This document shows positions 22,877 to 32,919 of a stretch of DNA of 64,000 nt, piece by piece. The stretch is from Panorpa germanica (Eukaryota > Arthropoda > Insecta > Mecoptera > Panorpidae): the NCBI GenBank assembly GCA_963678705.1, contig OY783206.1:22889807-22953806 (forward strand). The letters run 5' to 3'. The translations under genes and the position numbers were made by a program. The stretch's first letter is position 1; each line of letters opens with the position of its first letter. The notes below the pieces were generated by a model that saw nothing but the letters and a program-made list of their open reading frames with translations, had not been told where the DNA came from and made no database searches.

Positions 22877-23113
22877 CTAAAATAAATGTTTTGTCTTTAT
22901 TATATCTACACAATGGTCCGAAAAAACGTTCAGGTTTTCAGAAAATTAAATTGTTTTAAAAAGAGAATTAAAAATGTAACAAGTTGTTCATGGCAGGAAG
23001 AAAGGAACAAAAACACTGATAACAAATTAATGAAATGAAGCTATCAATTTGTGAACAAAAGTCGGGTTAAATAGAACGCTAGAAGTAGTAATATTGGAGA
23101 GAATGCTGACCTG

Positions 23114-23593
23114 AGAGTGTGTCCAAAATGTGTGCGAGAGAGAGGTATATGTTCCTATTTGTTCTCTACGCGCATGCGTCGAAAGTGACAGTTATCAACT
23201 CAGAACAGTCTAGATATAATACGTGACAGTTGTTAAATGTGACATTATATTGATGTAGAATTATGTAGATATGTATAAATATAGATAAACTATATATAAA
23301 TATAAATATAACTAAAAATGTGAGTTTTTTCACTCCAAATATCAACTGAGTTGGCCGTTATCCGTACAACGACATCTATGGCGTTCATGAGTACATGTTT
23401 TCTTTGTATATGTATATGTATAGTTTTGTAACAACTAAAGAAATGTAATTTCTGTACATATTTAATATTTATTCTATGTTAATAGAATATTAATATTTAT
23501 TATATCTAGATAGGTGTCACTTTTGACGCATGCGCATAGAGAACAAATAGGAACATATACCTTTCTCTCTCGCACACATTTTGGACACACTCT
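23114..23593. mobile_element. 480-bp element with about 77-bp inverted ends
   Basis: AGAGTGTGTCCAAAATGTGT at 23114 starts an arm to about 23190 that is the near-exact inverse of 23515-23593 (a few mismatches and one indel). Both arms contain GCGCATGCGTC. The AT-rich interior encodes nothing. No target duplication could be assigned, so the family is unknown. Confidence 0.78.
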
Positions 23594-24180
23594 TAATCTA
23601 TAAGAAATATAGGCTATTCACTCTCCATATATATATATGCTCTAAGGTTTGAACACGCAGTTTTGGTTTTTGTGAACATTTGCGCTTGTCAGTTATTGCT
23701 TATCATTTGGCTAGCTACTAGTTCCAAGAGCAGTTATAAATAAAAGCAGAATGCAGTGAAAGAAAAATAAGACCAGCAATTTAATAGAAATGTATCGCCA
23801 ACACAATAATTAGTGGGATACAAAATTTTTATAGGACACAGAAAAACACTAAAAACAAAACCAGTCTGTTTTCGAAAAACAGAACTGTTTTCAAAACTGT
23901 CTATTTGGTGTAAAACCAGCATTATATGTCTGAAGACTAAAAGCAGGTACTTCACGATACTATTTAACGTCCGTATAATGTTACACCAGTTTCAAAACCG
24001 TTGTAATTACTTAAAATGGCCAAAAACCTACCTCAACAAATGAACTTGCAAGCGGTAAACGTTACAGGAATTAAATACATAATCAATAAAACAAAAAAAG
24101 AACCCAAACCAACACTACGAAATAATATATGCATAATGATATAATAAATAAAAAAAAACACAAGTTCCAAAACGTTGAAA
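23594..24180. other. No feature recognised
   Basis: A short TA run near 23628; open frames on both strands overlap at 23734-24040 and look incidental. Confidence 0.45.
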
Positions 24181-24430
24181 TGGTCGTGGGACACGCATCA
24201 CGTCGGTTCAGCCCACATTAACAGCAGCAGCAACAACAACAACAACACATTGTCGGATTCGGCCATTGTTCAGTTGGGCTAGGTCAGTTATTATATTTTA
24301 GGTTGCGTTGTTTAAAAACACTCCGAAAACGAAAGGAAACATGGGCGGATGATGGGAGGGAAGGGTGGAGTGAGGTGGTTGACTCCGTCTGCCATTGTTT
24401 GGGTTATGCAGTGTGGCAGGTCAGTACAGT
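24181..24430. other. G+C-rich patch with CAG/CAA repeat and two short minus-strand frames in good ATG context
   Basis: CAGCAGCAG and CAACAACAACAAC lie at 24224-24248. On the minus strand a 22-codon frame (24266 to 24198) reads MAESDNV, nine Leu, then MWAEPT, starting at CAATGG; a second short frame starts at another CAATGG near 24400. These could be upstream frames or a first exon, or just the repeat. No splice partner is identified. Confidence 0.3.
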
Positions 24431-24880
24431 GAAATATAGGCAGAAGAAATCGAATATTTCTTAAACAGAAATGTAAACTATCCTCATCGATTGTCCAGGA
24501 GATTAAACAGGCATATTAGTCAACAAGTTTGGTTGCATTTATGAGTTATCCGAGTAATAAAATAGATACAGGGTACGCTTTTACATAGAACTGTATAAAC
24601 AACCGTAATTTTTCAAAATGTTAGAAGTTGTCGCACTATTGAACTAGGAAATTGATATAGTGGCATACTTGAGACTATGAAAGTCTATTTTTGGAAGAAC
24701 TTATCAATCTCACTCTAATCTAATTTAAAATTTAAAATTGACACTCTGTCAAGTCATCAAATGACCAAGTCGTTGGTAAACAAAAGATTTGAGGAGTTTG
24801 GCAAGGAGTTTGGAAGGTATAGAAAAGGTAGAATACCAGAGGAATAGGTGTAGCGGGGTAAGAAAAAAGTACTCTGATGC
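24431..24880. other. No feature recognised
   Basis: AT-rich; nothing supported. Confidence 0.5.
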
Positions 24881-24882
24881 GC

Positions 24883-25095
24883 AATAGTTTTAAAACGAGA
24901 CGTACAGCGGACACAGTGCGTCCTTGTCTGATAGACGATGTGTGCGCTATATCTCTCTCGCTCTTATGTACCTTTAATAGTTAGCTATCTCTATTTGGAG
25001 CGTTATTTTACATAAGCAATCGTATTCCATCATGTACAGATTAAAATTAGCTTTAATTTGATATATAATTTATTAAGAATCTGTTTACCATACAC
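24883..25095 (+). repeat. Family 9 dispersed repeat, copy 1
   Basis: GCGCAATAGTTTTAAAA, TCCTTGTCTGATA.AC, CTCGCTCTTAT and AAAATTAGCTTTAATTT occur in the same order at 63267-63475. No termini are identified. Confidence 0.6.
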
Positions 25096-25199
25096 CTAGT
25101 TGGCAAGAAGTTGCGGCCAAATGGGAAACGAATTGAAATGAATTGAAACAAGTAAACGAAATTGTTTTAAAAAGTTATTGAACTAAGTTTTAATTAAAA

Positions 25200-25300
25200 G
25201 TACTTCCGGCCGTATTTTGATAAGCAAATCGGCAGAACTGTATTTCTCTGTTAATAATTTTCTATATAAAATGTATTTTGATTAAAAAACGGATGGACGT
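25200..25300 (+). repeat. Short dispersed repeat (partner 51850-51935)
   Basis: Shared TTAATAATTTTCTATATAAA.TGTATTTTGAT.AAAAAAC and a GGC.GTATTTT block. About 90 bp, diverged. Confidence 0.4.
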
Positions 25301-25309
25301 AGAAATCGA

Positions 25310-25620
25310 AAACGATTAAAAGTAGCTCACTTTCAACATATTTTATAAAGAAACGAATACCGCTTGCTGTAATTTTCTTTACAGGACAATATTTGTCATA
25401 TTTTCAATGAATGATTTTAAGTTTTTCAAAACAATCGTAAGAAAATTATCATTGTTAAATCACAAAACATAAGTCGGTGTCGGTGTAGGGTTCGTTTGTT
25501 AAAAATGCAAATTTCAAGTCAAAATTAAAAATTTACTACCGCAAGAAGTATTGAAACTTTTTCTACATATAAAGGACATTAATAAATATATTTAAGTAAC
25601 GAGTATTATCAAAACTTCTA
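25310..25620 (-). repeat. Family 3 dispersed repeat, copy 2
   Basis: Same order as 16545-16850: AGTAGCTCACTTTCAACATA, ACGAATACCGCTTGCTGTAA, GTCGGTGTCGGTGTAGGG, GAAACTTTTTCTACAT. Confidence 0.65.
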
Positions 25621-25732
25621 GCCATTAAATATATATACTTCCCCTGGCCTATTATATTTTTTGGGTAGGTCAGTTATTACATTCATTTTCAGCTAATATT
25701 AAAAAAAACCAGTACCAAAAACAACTGTAGGC

Positions 25733-25950
25733 CAACTTGTCCCGGACCATGGCCAACGCACCATTTGTTAACTTCATTCTTCTGTTCACTTGCCGGCAGT
25801 GAACCAACAATCAACAATCAGCTTGCACTTTTTGCAGAGTTGTTCACCTGCCTATTGCCGAAGCCTGGTGCGAATCCATGGGCCCGGTTGGCCAGACCAA
25901 GACGAAGAAGACACGGGGAGAAGGAACGTCGTATTTCATACAGTGGATAA
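25733..25950. other. G+C-rich patch, coding status unresolved
   Basis: Open in several frames on both strands (60-80 codons). No frame shows a known motif. On the minus strand AATAGGCAG followed by GTGAAC resembles a donor, but the frame through it meets a stop at once. It may be regulatory DNA or an old exon. Confidence 0.25.
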
Positions 25951-26495
25951 CAAGTTTTGCGAAATACAAAACATACTGCAAAATAAAAGTATATATTTAT
26001 ACTCAAGAAAAGTTAAGGATGCAAAGAACTGACCTCTATCAAATTAATATTGCGACAGATGGTTAAACAAAGTAACAGACAAAATTAACTGTCAAAATTA
26101 TTATTACTTATCAACACATTTTACTGATGTTTTACCTACAAACTATTTTTAAGCCAAAATTTATAATATATGCTTAGTATCTAAAGATATGTGCACATTG
26201 GCACTAGTTTATTTTACGAAAGCAGGCTTAATTTGTTAGGTTTAACCAGTTCTCTTAAATATACCTTAGAGGCGTTATCACCATATGTGCCATATCTGAA
26301 AATAAACTTTAATCGGTGAAGAATTTGCAAGCGGGAGAGCAACACTATAGGAATGCATATCGATCCCACTTGTTGTCACAGTTGAGTCGTAGTTGTCGTT
26401 GCATACTCCTTCCTTCTTTTACTGTTAGTTGCACCCTAATTTCTAAGAAACTAAAAGAAAAGGAAGAAAAAAATTAGACATCACGACCAGAAATG
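25951..26495. other. No feature recognised
   Basis: AT-rich; nothing supported. Confidence 0.5.
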
Positions 26496-26496
26496 T

Positions 26497-26575
26497 CTAA
26501 TTATTTTCTAATTAGTCGCAATATTACAAGAGATATTAATAAGTAAAGTAATAATTTAAGGGGTCAAAAGGATTA
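26497..26575 (+). repeat. Family 1C fragment
   Basis: CAGAAATGTCTAATTATTTT and TAGTCGCAATATTACAAGAGATATTAA match 3042-3100. A TGACGTCA lies just beyond at 26595-26602. Confidence 0.45.
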
Positions 26576-27235
26576 CAAAAATTAAACACAAATCTGACGT
26601 CATCGCCAGGATTACACCACCAGTATATTCGGCATTGTAAGCAACCAAGCTAAATTGTATAAAAAGTTGTATCAATAAAACCTTATTGTTTTCTTTCTCA
26701 ATTAAAATGTAAAATAATAACAATATTTACAATTCTTTAAATTTATTGTTACACTAATATCCAATTATTATAGAATATGCTATAACATAATTAAAATCGC
26801 CTACGTTACACTAAAAAAAGGTCTTACAGTGTCATATTTCCTTTAAAGAAAATCGCAAAATCCAGCAGAAACAGAAAAAAATATTTGATAATACATTTTA
26901 AACGTTTGCCTGCGTTGTTGCACTGCGTAGCGTTCCATAACTATTTCGCCTTGTCTCTAGAATATGTATGCCAAATTTCATGTATCTAAATGACGATTGT
27001 GCAATATGGCAATCAATTTAAATCAGTCGGTTCTTATTGATACACCTTTTATGAGTTCATTTTTAAATTCAAGATAAATTATAGGAGATCCTTAATCCTA
27101 AACGCTCCGAAAAAACATGCTTGCATTATAAAAATAAAAAAAAATTAAAAAACATAAAAATGTATTTTAAAAATATAAAAGCCATTATAAAAATAATAAT
27201 GAAAAACAAAAATTCTATTTTTAAACTGGTCGTAC
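26576..27235. other. No gene recognised
   Basis: AT-rich DNA apart from the CRE palindrome at 26595-26602. Confidence 0.5.
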
Positions 27236-27247
27236 AATTAAACTTAC

Positions 27248-27356
27248 CGCACTCCCCTGTCGCCCCTTTTCCTGATGTATGATTGTGCGGTTTGCGGGGC
27301 GGCATGACACGAGCAGGGCGTCGGGGGGTTGGGAGAGGATGATGTGAACGCTTCAT
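27248..27356 (-). CDS. Candidate first coding exon of an unrecognised minus-strand gene
   Basis: In a G+C- and CpG-rich island, an ATG on the minus strand (27356) opens 36 codons beginning MKRSHHPLPTPRRPARVMPP and ends at GAGTGCG followed by a consensus donor GTAAGT (27247-27242). The exon ends after one base of a codon, compatible with the candidate exon at 22876-22667. The peptide is basic and Pro-rich, possibly a cytoplasmic tail before the hydrophobic segment of the next exon. No family is recognised; the joining of the two exons is inference. Confidence 0.33.
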
Positions 27357-27510
27357 CAATGTATGGAGTCAGTGTATTCAGGCGATTTGTGGATGGAATT
27401 GACTTTGAATGGGACAGGGGGGAAGAAGGGGGATCGGTGCTTCTTTAGCCGATCGAGGTTTAAGTCAGAGTTTGACGTTTGGCACCCGTTGGCCATTGGC
27501 CACAGTTAAT
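27357..27510 (-). promoter_or_regulatory. CpG-rich island with a CCAAT-like motif, possible minus-strand promoter
   Basis: G-rich plus-strand sequence with many CpGs runs upstream of the candidate exon. TTGGCCATTGGCCA near 27489-27502 contains a minus-strand CCAAT. A plus-strand 29-codon frame (MYGVSVFRRFVDGIDFEWDR) also exists here and cannot be excluded. Confidence 0.3.
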
Positions 27511-27788
27511 GGTACGTTCACAACTTAAGACTTATTATTTAATATACTCAAAATTGAAATACCCACATCATTTTCTACGTTCTATCTTTAACAATTGAAA
27601 GTACACTGCCCAATGGTTATTTATGAAATATAAATAATACAGCCCGGAGAAGGATGATTGTCTCACCGAAGAACCTTTCTTCTTATTTATATATTACCTT
27701 TTTAAGTAGACAAACAATACTACAGAATTAGTACCTAACAATTTTGCTTATATTACAGTACTACGCAGTGCTGTATTTTAATTAAGTA
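27511..27788. other. No feature recognised
   Basis: AT-rich; nothing supported. Confidence 0.5.
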
Positions 27789-27790
27789 AT

Positions 27791-28242
27791 GGCCCATGAC
27801 TTAATTACTATAAAACTGTACTATATATTTTGAAAGTTGGTTACCAGAACCTCAAATGCACAATTATTTTTTAATAACTCGTTATATTTTAGGAGATATT
27901 AACAATTAAAAAAGTCATTTTGTCTTTTTAATTATTAAAGCGATACAACGTTATAGAAACTTCCAATGCATTGTATGTCATGTCCTCTGATTTTTTTTCT
28001 CTGTTGTACAACAGAGAAACATACGAATGTGTGTGTGATACGTCATTTACTACTTAAAGCTGGGTTGTGTATTCCATGTTGTTGTATATTACAAAAAAGG
28101 AAAAGAAAAAGTTATCTCGATAACTTATTTTTTCTGTGACGTCATACACAGAGGTAAAAACAAACGGTAAACTAAAATTCAAATTTGATATAGCTATAAC
28201 TTCATCAATTTTTGGATATTTAAAAAAATAAAAACACATTGG
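27791..28242 (-). mobile_element. Family 1C element, longest copy, with CRE palindrome
   Basis: The left end GGCCCATGACTTAATTACTA follows AT and matches the family 1S left end. The middle has the TG-run, GATACGTCATTTACTACT and TGACGTCA at 28137-28144. The right end reads ATATAGCTATAACTTCATCA..TGGATATTTAAAAAAATAAA, corresponding to family 1 internal sequence. The right terminal repeat is lost. Confidence 0.65.
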
Positions 28243-28329
28243 AAAAAATTATCCCTAAAAATAATAAATGGCACTGTAGAAAGGAGATTTGAGTTACAGT
28301 AGCTAAATCTATGGAACTAATTTGCTACC

Positions 28330-28570
28330 CATTGTTGTAAATAGAGCCTACAATATTTTCGCGACTCTGCCATTGCCATTGCATTCGGCGTTCGCGTTCG
28401 GCGTTTTGTGGCCTTGAATCGGGGTACTGACACCAACAAATGCATTTCACGTACATTTTAAAAAGTTCTTTATTCGCTTGCACCAACCGAACCGAACCAA
28501 GCCAAACCAACACTACTCCGCTAGCGCGCTGTCTCTGTATTCCCTCCTCAACATCATACACTGTAGAAGT
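28330..28570. other. CpG-rich patch with CCGAACCGAACC-type repeats
   Basis: GGCGTTCGCGTTCGGCG and CCAACCGAACCGAACCAAGC are local direct repeats. Both strands are open for 75-110 codons, with no motif recognised. It may be a promoter-type island belonging to the minus-strand gene candidate about 1 kb away; this is speculative. Confidence 0.3.
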
Positions 28571-28884
28571 CTTTAGAGAGGCATTGCCATTTTTTTTAAA
28601 CTTAAAACTTCATTCCTTCTCCGTTTGTAGTATTTTTATTTTTTGTTATGTTTTTTTGTTAACCGCCGGAGTATTTGAAATGTTTTCGTCGGTCAACACT
28701 CTACATGAAGGCCATCATCATGGATGGGAAAGAGAGGAGGGTATGGGGAAGGGAGGAGTGGAACAACCCAAGTTGTAAGCGAAAGAGAAAAACACCAGAA
28801 TGGACCGGTTAACTTCGCGTTTCGTTACAGCACCATTTTTATTAAAGAGTTTAATTCTTTTTAAACAACATTCTACTAACTGTC
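28571..28884. other. No feature recognised
   Basis: Nothing supported beyond a continuation of an incidental open frame. Confidence 0.5.
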
Positions 28885-28952
28885 TATTAAGTTACTGTGG
28901 TAAATTTAACTGAGCTTTTAATATTAGGTAACGGGTTCGATCCCGACCAAAA
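28885..28952 (+). repeat. tRNA-like head, probable SINE fragment
   Basis: TGGTAAATTTAACTGAGC resembles an A box, CTTTTAAT an anticodon loop of Lys(TTT) type, and GGGTTCGATCCCG (28933-28945) is a good B box. The acceptor stem does not pair and the T-arm has a mismatch, so it is not a working tRNA gene. Confidence 0.4.
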
Positions 28953-28959
28953 GTTAAGT

Positions 28960-29337
28960 CTAATGAAGAATGAATCGGCCAAGCGTGATGAAGCAGCCGA
29001 AAGGGCATCCAAAAATTATTAATAAAATTTGATGGCATTACAAAGAGGAAGCTATCTAAGAAAACGGTCAGAATTAATAAGCCAAGACAATGGAAGGCCT
29101 CACACATATTTCTGGCTTGTTTGGGTAGTATTCTCGTGTCTCTCATACAGCGCTGATCTTGTACCATCGAATTACCATTTACTTTCAAGTTTCCGAAGCT
29201 CTTTAAGTAATGACGATGACCTGAAATTATATTTGGTTCAGTTTTTGCTGATAGGGACCATAAATTCTATGACAGAGAATTTGCCAAAAACAGTGCAAAA
29301 GGACATAGCACAAAATGAAATATATATCATTGTTTAA
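28960..29337 (+). pseudogene. Mariner transposase C-terminal remnant
   Basis: The frame 29029-29334 reads LRKRSELISQDNGRPHT, then SADLVPSNYHLL, LSNDDDLK and ENLPKTVQKDIAQNEIYIIV. These match the mariner landmarks (H/Q)DNARPHT, YSPDLAPSDYHLF and IE.LP.RWQK.I...GEYI. The third catalytic Asp (in PSDYH) is replaced by Asn at 29170-29172, and the spacing from the second Asp is about 27 residues instead of 34, so it is inactive. Upstream transposase sequence is only faintly readable (KRDEAAERASKNY) and broken by stops. Confidence 0.8.
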
Positions 29338-30399
29338 AATTTATCCTTTCTATACGAAAATTGATAGTTTACACTACAAAACCGAAATTGCTGTCGTGCC
29401 GACTTGGACAAAAAGACATATTAAAATAAGTTATTTTTAAGTAAGCAGAGTCGAATTTATGTTATGGTAAATTATATAAATGTAGACTCCAATAAGTAGA
29501 AGGATCGACACCACATCTAAAATCATTTAAGAAAGGTAAATATCATTTCGAAAAGGCGATCAGGTTTCCTTCAGTTCCTCAGAAGGGATACGTCCAAAAA
29601 AGAAATTTAGGATAGTACAAAAAAAAGGAAAAGAAATATAATTGTAACCAGTCAATATTCTTATTTTTTCTTGGGTTAAAACCTTTTTTTGTACGGACTC
29701 ATTTTAATCCTTCTGCATAGGTTCATTTACTATACGCGATTTTGGCCGCACTTTACAAGCAATCCGTCAATCCGCCAACGGCATTTTTGCAAAAGTGTTT
29801 TTTTTTTAAATCCTAATGGCATTTTCTACAATACAAAGAAATCCAAAACGTCAAACGCGTTTTAGGTTTCGAAAATTGGAAAACTTTCTTTAACTCTCAA
29901 CATACATTAGATATAGCCTAAATCCTTTAGCCCAAAAGTGTACCCACCTTTAGCACTAATCGAAAATGGTCAAAAGGGTTCTATAAAAACCATAATACAT
30001 CAACGCACGTTTGAAGTTGTTTTGGGCAAATTTTTTAGCGTTTGTTGCTCGCATATATATTCCAAACAATGCGTATGTATTAGTATTAAGTACCCTGACC
30101 CCTCCCGTCTCCCTCTTACCGCCCCTCACCAGCTAAACAAAAGTTAAGCATGGCTATAAAACTTTTTGAAAATACTACATTGACAATTTCAAGTATTACA
30201 GTATATATTAGAGTTGTATGAAGAACAAGTCTTGATTTAGTTGCGTTCCTCTTTGCTTGGTAAAAGAATTGGTAGAAGAAGTCCACTGGTGGTGGGGATT
30301 GAATGGGGTAATGGGGAAGGGGAATTGTAGATAAAGTGTGTAAATATGACTTGAAACTAGGATAACGTATTTTGATTATCACAAAAGTTAATTAACATG
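29338..30399. other. No feature recognised
   Basis: No repeat family or exon is supported; a 69-codon frame at 29938 has no motif. Confidence 0.45.
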
Positions 30400-30790
30400 G
30401 TTAGTTAAAGAGATCAGTGTTTGTAGATGAAATAACGGAGTGAAGTGTGGAAGAAAGAGGATTGACGAAGGAGGAGATCAAAAAGATAATGAAAGAGAGA
30501 GATATAGAGATATTGAGAAGGCGGAATAAAGTAAGAGTTATAGAGGAAAGAGGTACATAAGGTTGTGGAAGTTCAGGTTGAGGAACGAAGAAAGAGGATG
30601 TAACTATAGAGGTATGCAGAGAAAGATTGCAGGATATGCGAAGAGGGGGAGGAAAATTTGTGACATTTATGATTAGGTGTCGTGCTAAGGTGGAAAGGGG
30701 AAGAAGTTTGAAGGATAAAGAAGATCGATTGTATAAATAAGAAGAAGATATAGAGGAAAGAATAAGGACAATAACGGTAGACTCAAAAAA
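30400..30790 (+). repeat. Purine-rich tract
   Basis: About 390 bp dominated by A and G on the plus strand. One frame reads LTKEEIKKIMKERDIEILRR and on, interrupted by three stops. It may be an eroded charged-coil protein such as a LINE ORF1, or simple purine bias. Confidence 0.35.
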
Positions 30791-30854
30791 GCCATCTAAT
30801 TGATTTATTTTTTTTGTTACTTTATAAAAAATTAAATGGAAAAGTAAAATGTAA

Positions 30855-31160
30855 TGTTCTTCTTTTCTGTAGCTTCTCTTTCAGTCGCTCGGTTCACCAA
30901 TCCTTTACACGAGCTTGTCTAATGAATAGATTTATTTCATTTCATCCAATATATACTATTTATATTTTCTATCAATGCAATTTTTGTATGAATTTCATTG
31001 CATATCTTTTTCATTCAATTCATTCGATTATTTGTAAATGTCCTGCTTTGATGACTCTCCTTTTCCTTTCTCACTCACCCCTCCTCGTACTTCCACACCC
31101 ACTCCAATCTCTTATTTCACATTTCTCTTGTCCCATGTGTATTGTCCACTTGATTTTTCA
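30855..31160 (+). repeat. Pyrimidine-rich tract
   Basis: C+T-rich DNA just downstream of the purine-rich tract, with overlapping open frames that reflect composition. Confidence 0.45.
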
Positions 31161-31349
31161 TTATATTTATTAGATATTTATTTCAAAATAAGTTTTATAT
31201 TTATTTTTAGTTCATTTTATTACAACCAGGTGGCTCTAAAAGCTGAGAAACTGTATATTATAACATTTTAATTATGTAAAAACGCAATTTATAAATATAT
31301 CTAAAAGTTTATGTAAAAGAAGATACGGATACTTGTCAAAACTTACTTA

Positions 31350-31615
31350 AAAACGTTCTCAAGAATTATTTTTCCTTGCGATCATCTTGAAATTTTTATA
31401 TTTTGACTTTTGAAATTAGCATTTTTAACATACGAACCCTACACCGATACCGACGGATGTTTTGTGATATAACAATGGTAATTTTCTTACGATTGTTTTG
31501 AAAAACTTGGAATCATTCATTGAGAATATGACAAATGTTGTCCGGTAAAAAAATTACAGCAAGCGGTATTCATTTTTTTATAAAATATATTGAAAGTAAG
31601 CTACTTTTGATCGTT
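31350..31615 (+). repeat. Family 3 dispersed repeat, copy 3
   Basis: Inverse of the 16.5-kb copy: GCGATCATCTTGAAATTTTT, CCTACACCGATACCGACGGA, GGTAATTTTCTTACGATTGT, AATCATTCATTGAGAATATG, AGTAAGCTACTTTTGATCG. Confidence 0.65.
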
Positions 31616-32002
31616 TTCGCCCTTTCCTCACGTACAATGCAAAATAGATCACTGCGTATAAACTATTTTTATATTGTATACATGTTAGAAATGTATTAGT
31701 TTCCATCATTATTTGTTTTATTTTCATAATTAATTTAATAAAAGGAGATATTATATATAAATCTAAGTGTTCTAAACCACTGGATATAATTAAAGTATAA
31801 TTCGAGACAGGTTTTACAGCCCTGTTCCCGTCATACATTTATTAATGCTAGCGTGTCGTTGGATACGAAACGAAAAATTTCTTTTCAATAATTTATTTGG
31901 ATTAATATTTCATACTTCTCCATAAATGTCTTTATTGGTTTTGTTCACTGGTAGCATAATTGAATTAAAGATATTGCACGACATATTACTTATGTATATA
32001 TA
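31616..32002. other. No feature recognised; left flank of the LTR element
   Basis: AT-rich; ends in TATGTATATATA immediately before the 5' LTR. Confidence 0.55.
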
Positions 32003-32616
32003 TGTGAAACGAAAAAATATATCGAGCATACAAAATAGGCGTAACTATAATACCCGGTCTAAGAAAGTCATAAAGAATGTGATTAATGACGGTATGTTTT
32101 AAATAGAAACCAAGTGACAGGTTAAAAGCAATTATAATGTGTGGAACTTTAAACCACTGAGTGAATACATGAGGGGATGTGTTTATTGAAACAAACCAGG
32201 CTTATTCTGGGAAGTAATAAAAACAAACCTTTTTAAGTCAAGCTGAAAACTAATGTATAGGACTGAGTATATATTAACTAGAACTTAAGGTTGTTTGTGC
32301 ATTCATTGTTCTGTATTTGTAAAGTAAACACCAACGTTTATATTGTATCTTTATTGTATTATTATCATTATTATTATCATCGTTATTATTTTATTCAATA
32401 AATGTATTAAACCAATTATGTGATTCTTTATCATCCTGACAAACCAACTAAGATATTACATAGTTGAATATTAATTGAATTGACATTGCCCTAAATTAAA
32501 CAAGAGTACCTCGATTCCACACCAGATTAGCGGATTGGTTATTGTTTTCCACATAAGAAGTTGGATAGTTCTCGTTTACCACATCAGAGGTGGCATTGTA
32601 CTCTCTGTTTTCCACA
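32003..32616 (+). repeat. 5' LTR of the Ty3/gypsy element
   Basis: It contains GAGTATATATTAAC (near 32266), which could serve as a TATA box, and AATAAA near 32397 as a poly-A signal. It ends CCACA at 32616. The end is set by where the two copies stop matching. Confidence 0.92.
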
Positions 32617-32760
32617 TCAGAAGTGCGGATTAGTAGCTCATAGCGAATTGAACTAAGTGCGCGAAGTGAATAATACAAAGAAGTGCGGATTAGTAACTCA
32701 TAGTGAATTGAACTAAGTGCGGATTAGTTATCTACGAGTTATCCACAAGTGAATAATACA
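32617..32760 (+). other. Leader with a 60-bp tandem duplication; no clear primer-binding site
   Basis: AGAAGTGCGGATTAGTAGCT at 32619 recurs at 32679 with few changes, followed in both by CATAG.GAATTGAACTAAGTG. No TGG-starting complement of a tRNA 3' end follows the LTR, so the priming tRNA is not identified. Confidence 0.6.
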
Positions 32761-32919
32761 GAGAAGAATAATACAAAATAGTTTTCTACAAACAGTGCTT
32801 TCAAGTGATAGTTCATTAGCGGAATAGTCGAGAATTTATAAGACGGACTTTATAATAGGACTAGCAAGTGAATTGTATTAGAAAAGTGTGTAAACTGTTT
32901 TACGAGGAAAAAATTGAAA

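Noticed and set aside
28932..28946. A possible tRNA gene
   Set aside because: Only the B box is good; the acceptor stem does not pair and the T-stem has a mismatch. Called a SINE-type head instead.
28892..29188. A 98-codon minus-strand frame
   Set aside because: It is the shadow of the mariner remnant on the plus strand.
32914..32919. An upstream TTG start that lengthens the Gag-Pol frame by two codons
   Set aside because: A normal ATG follows at 32920; non-ATG starts are unlikely here.
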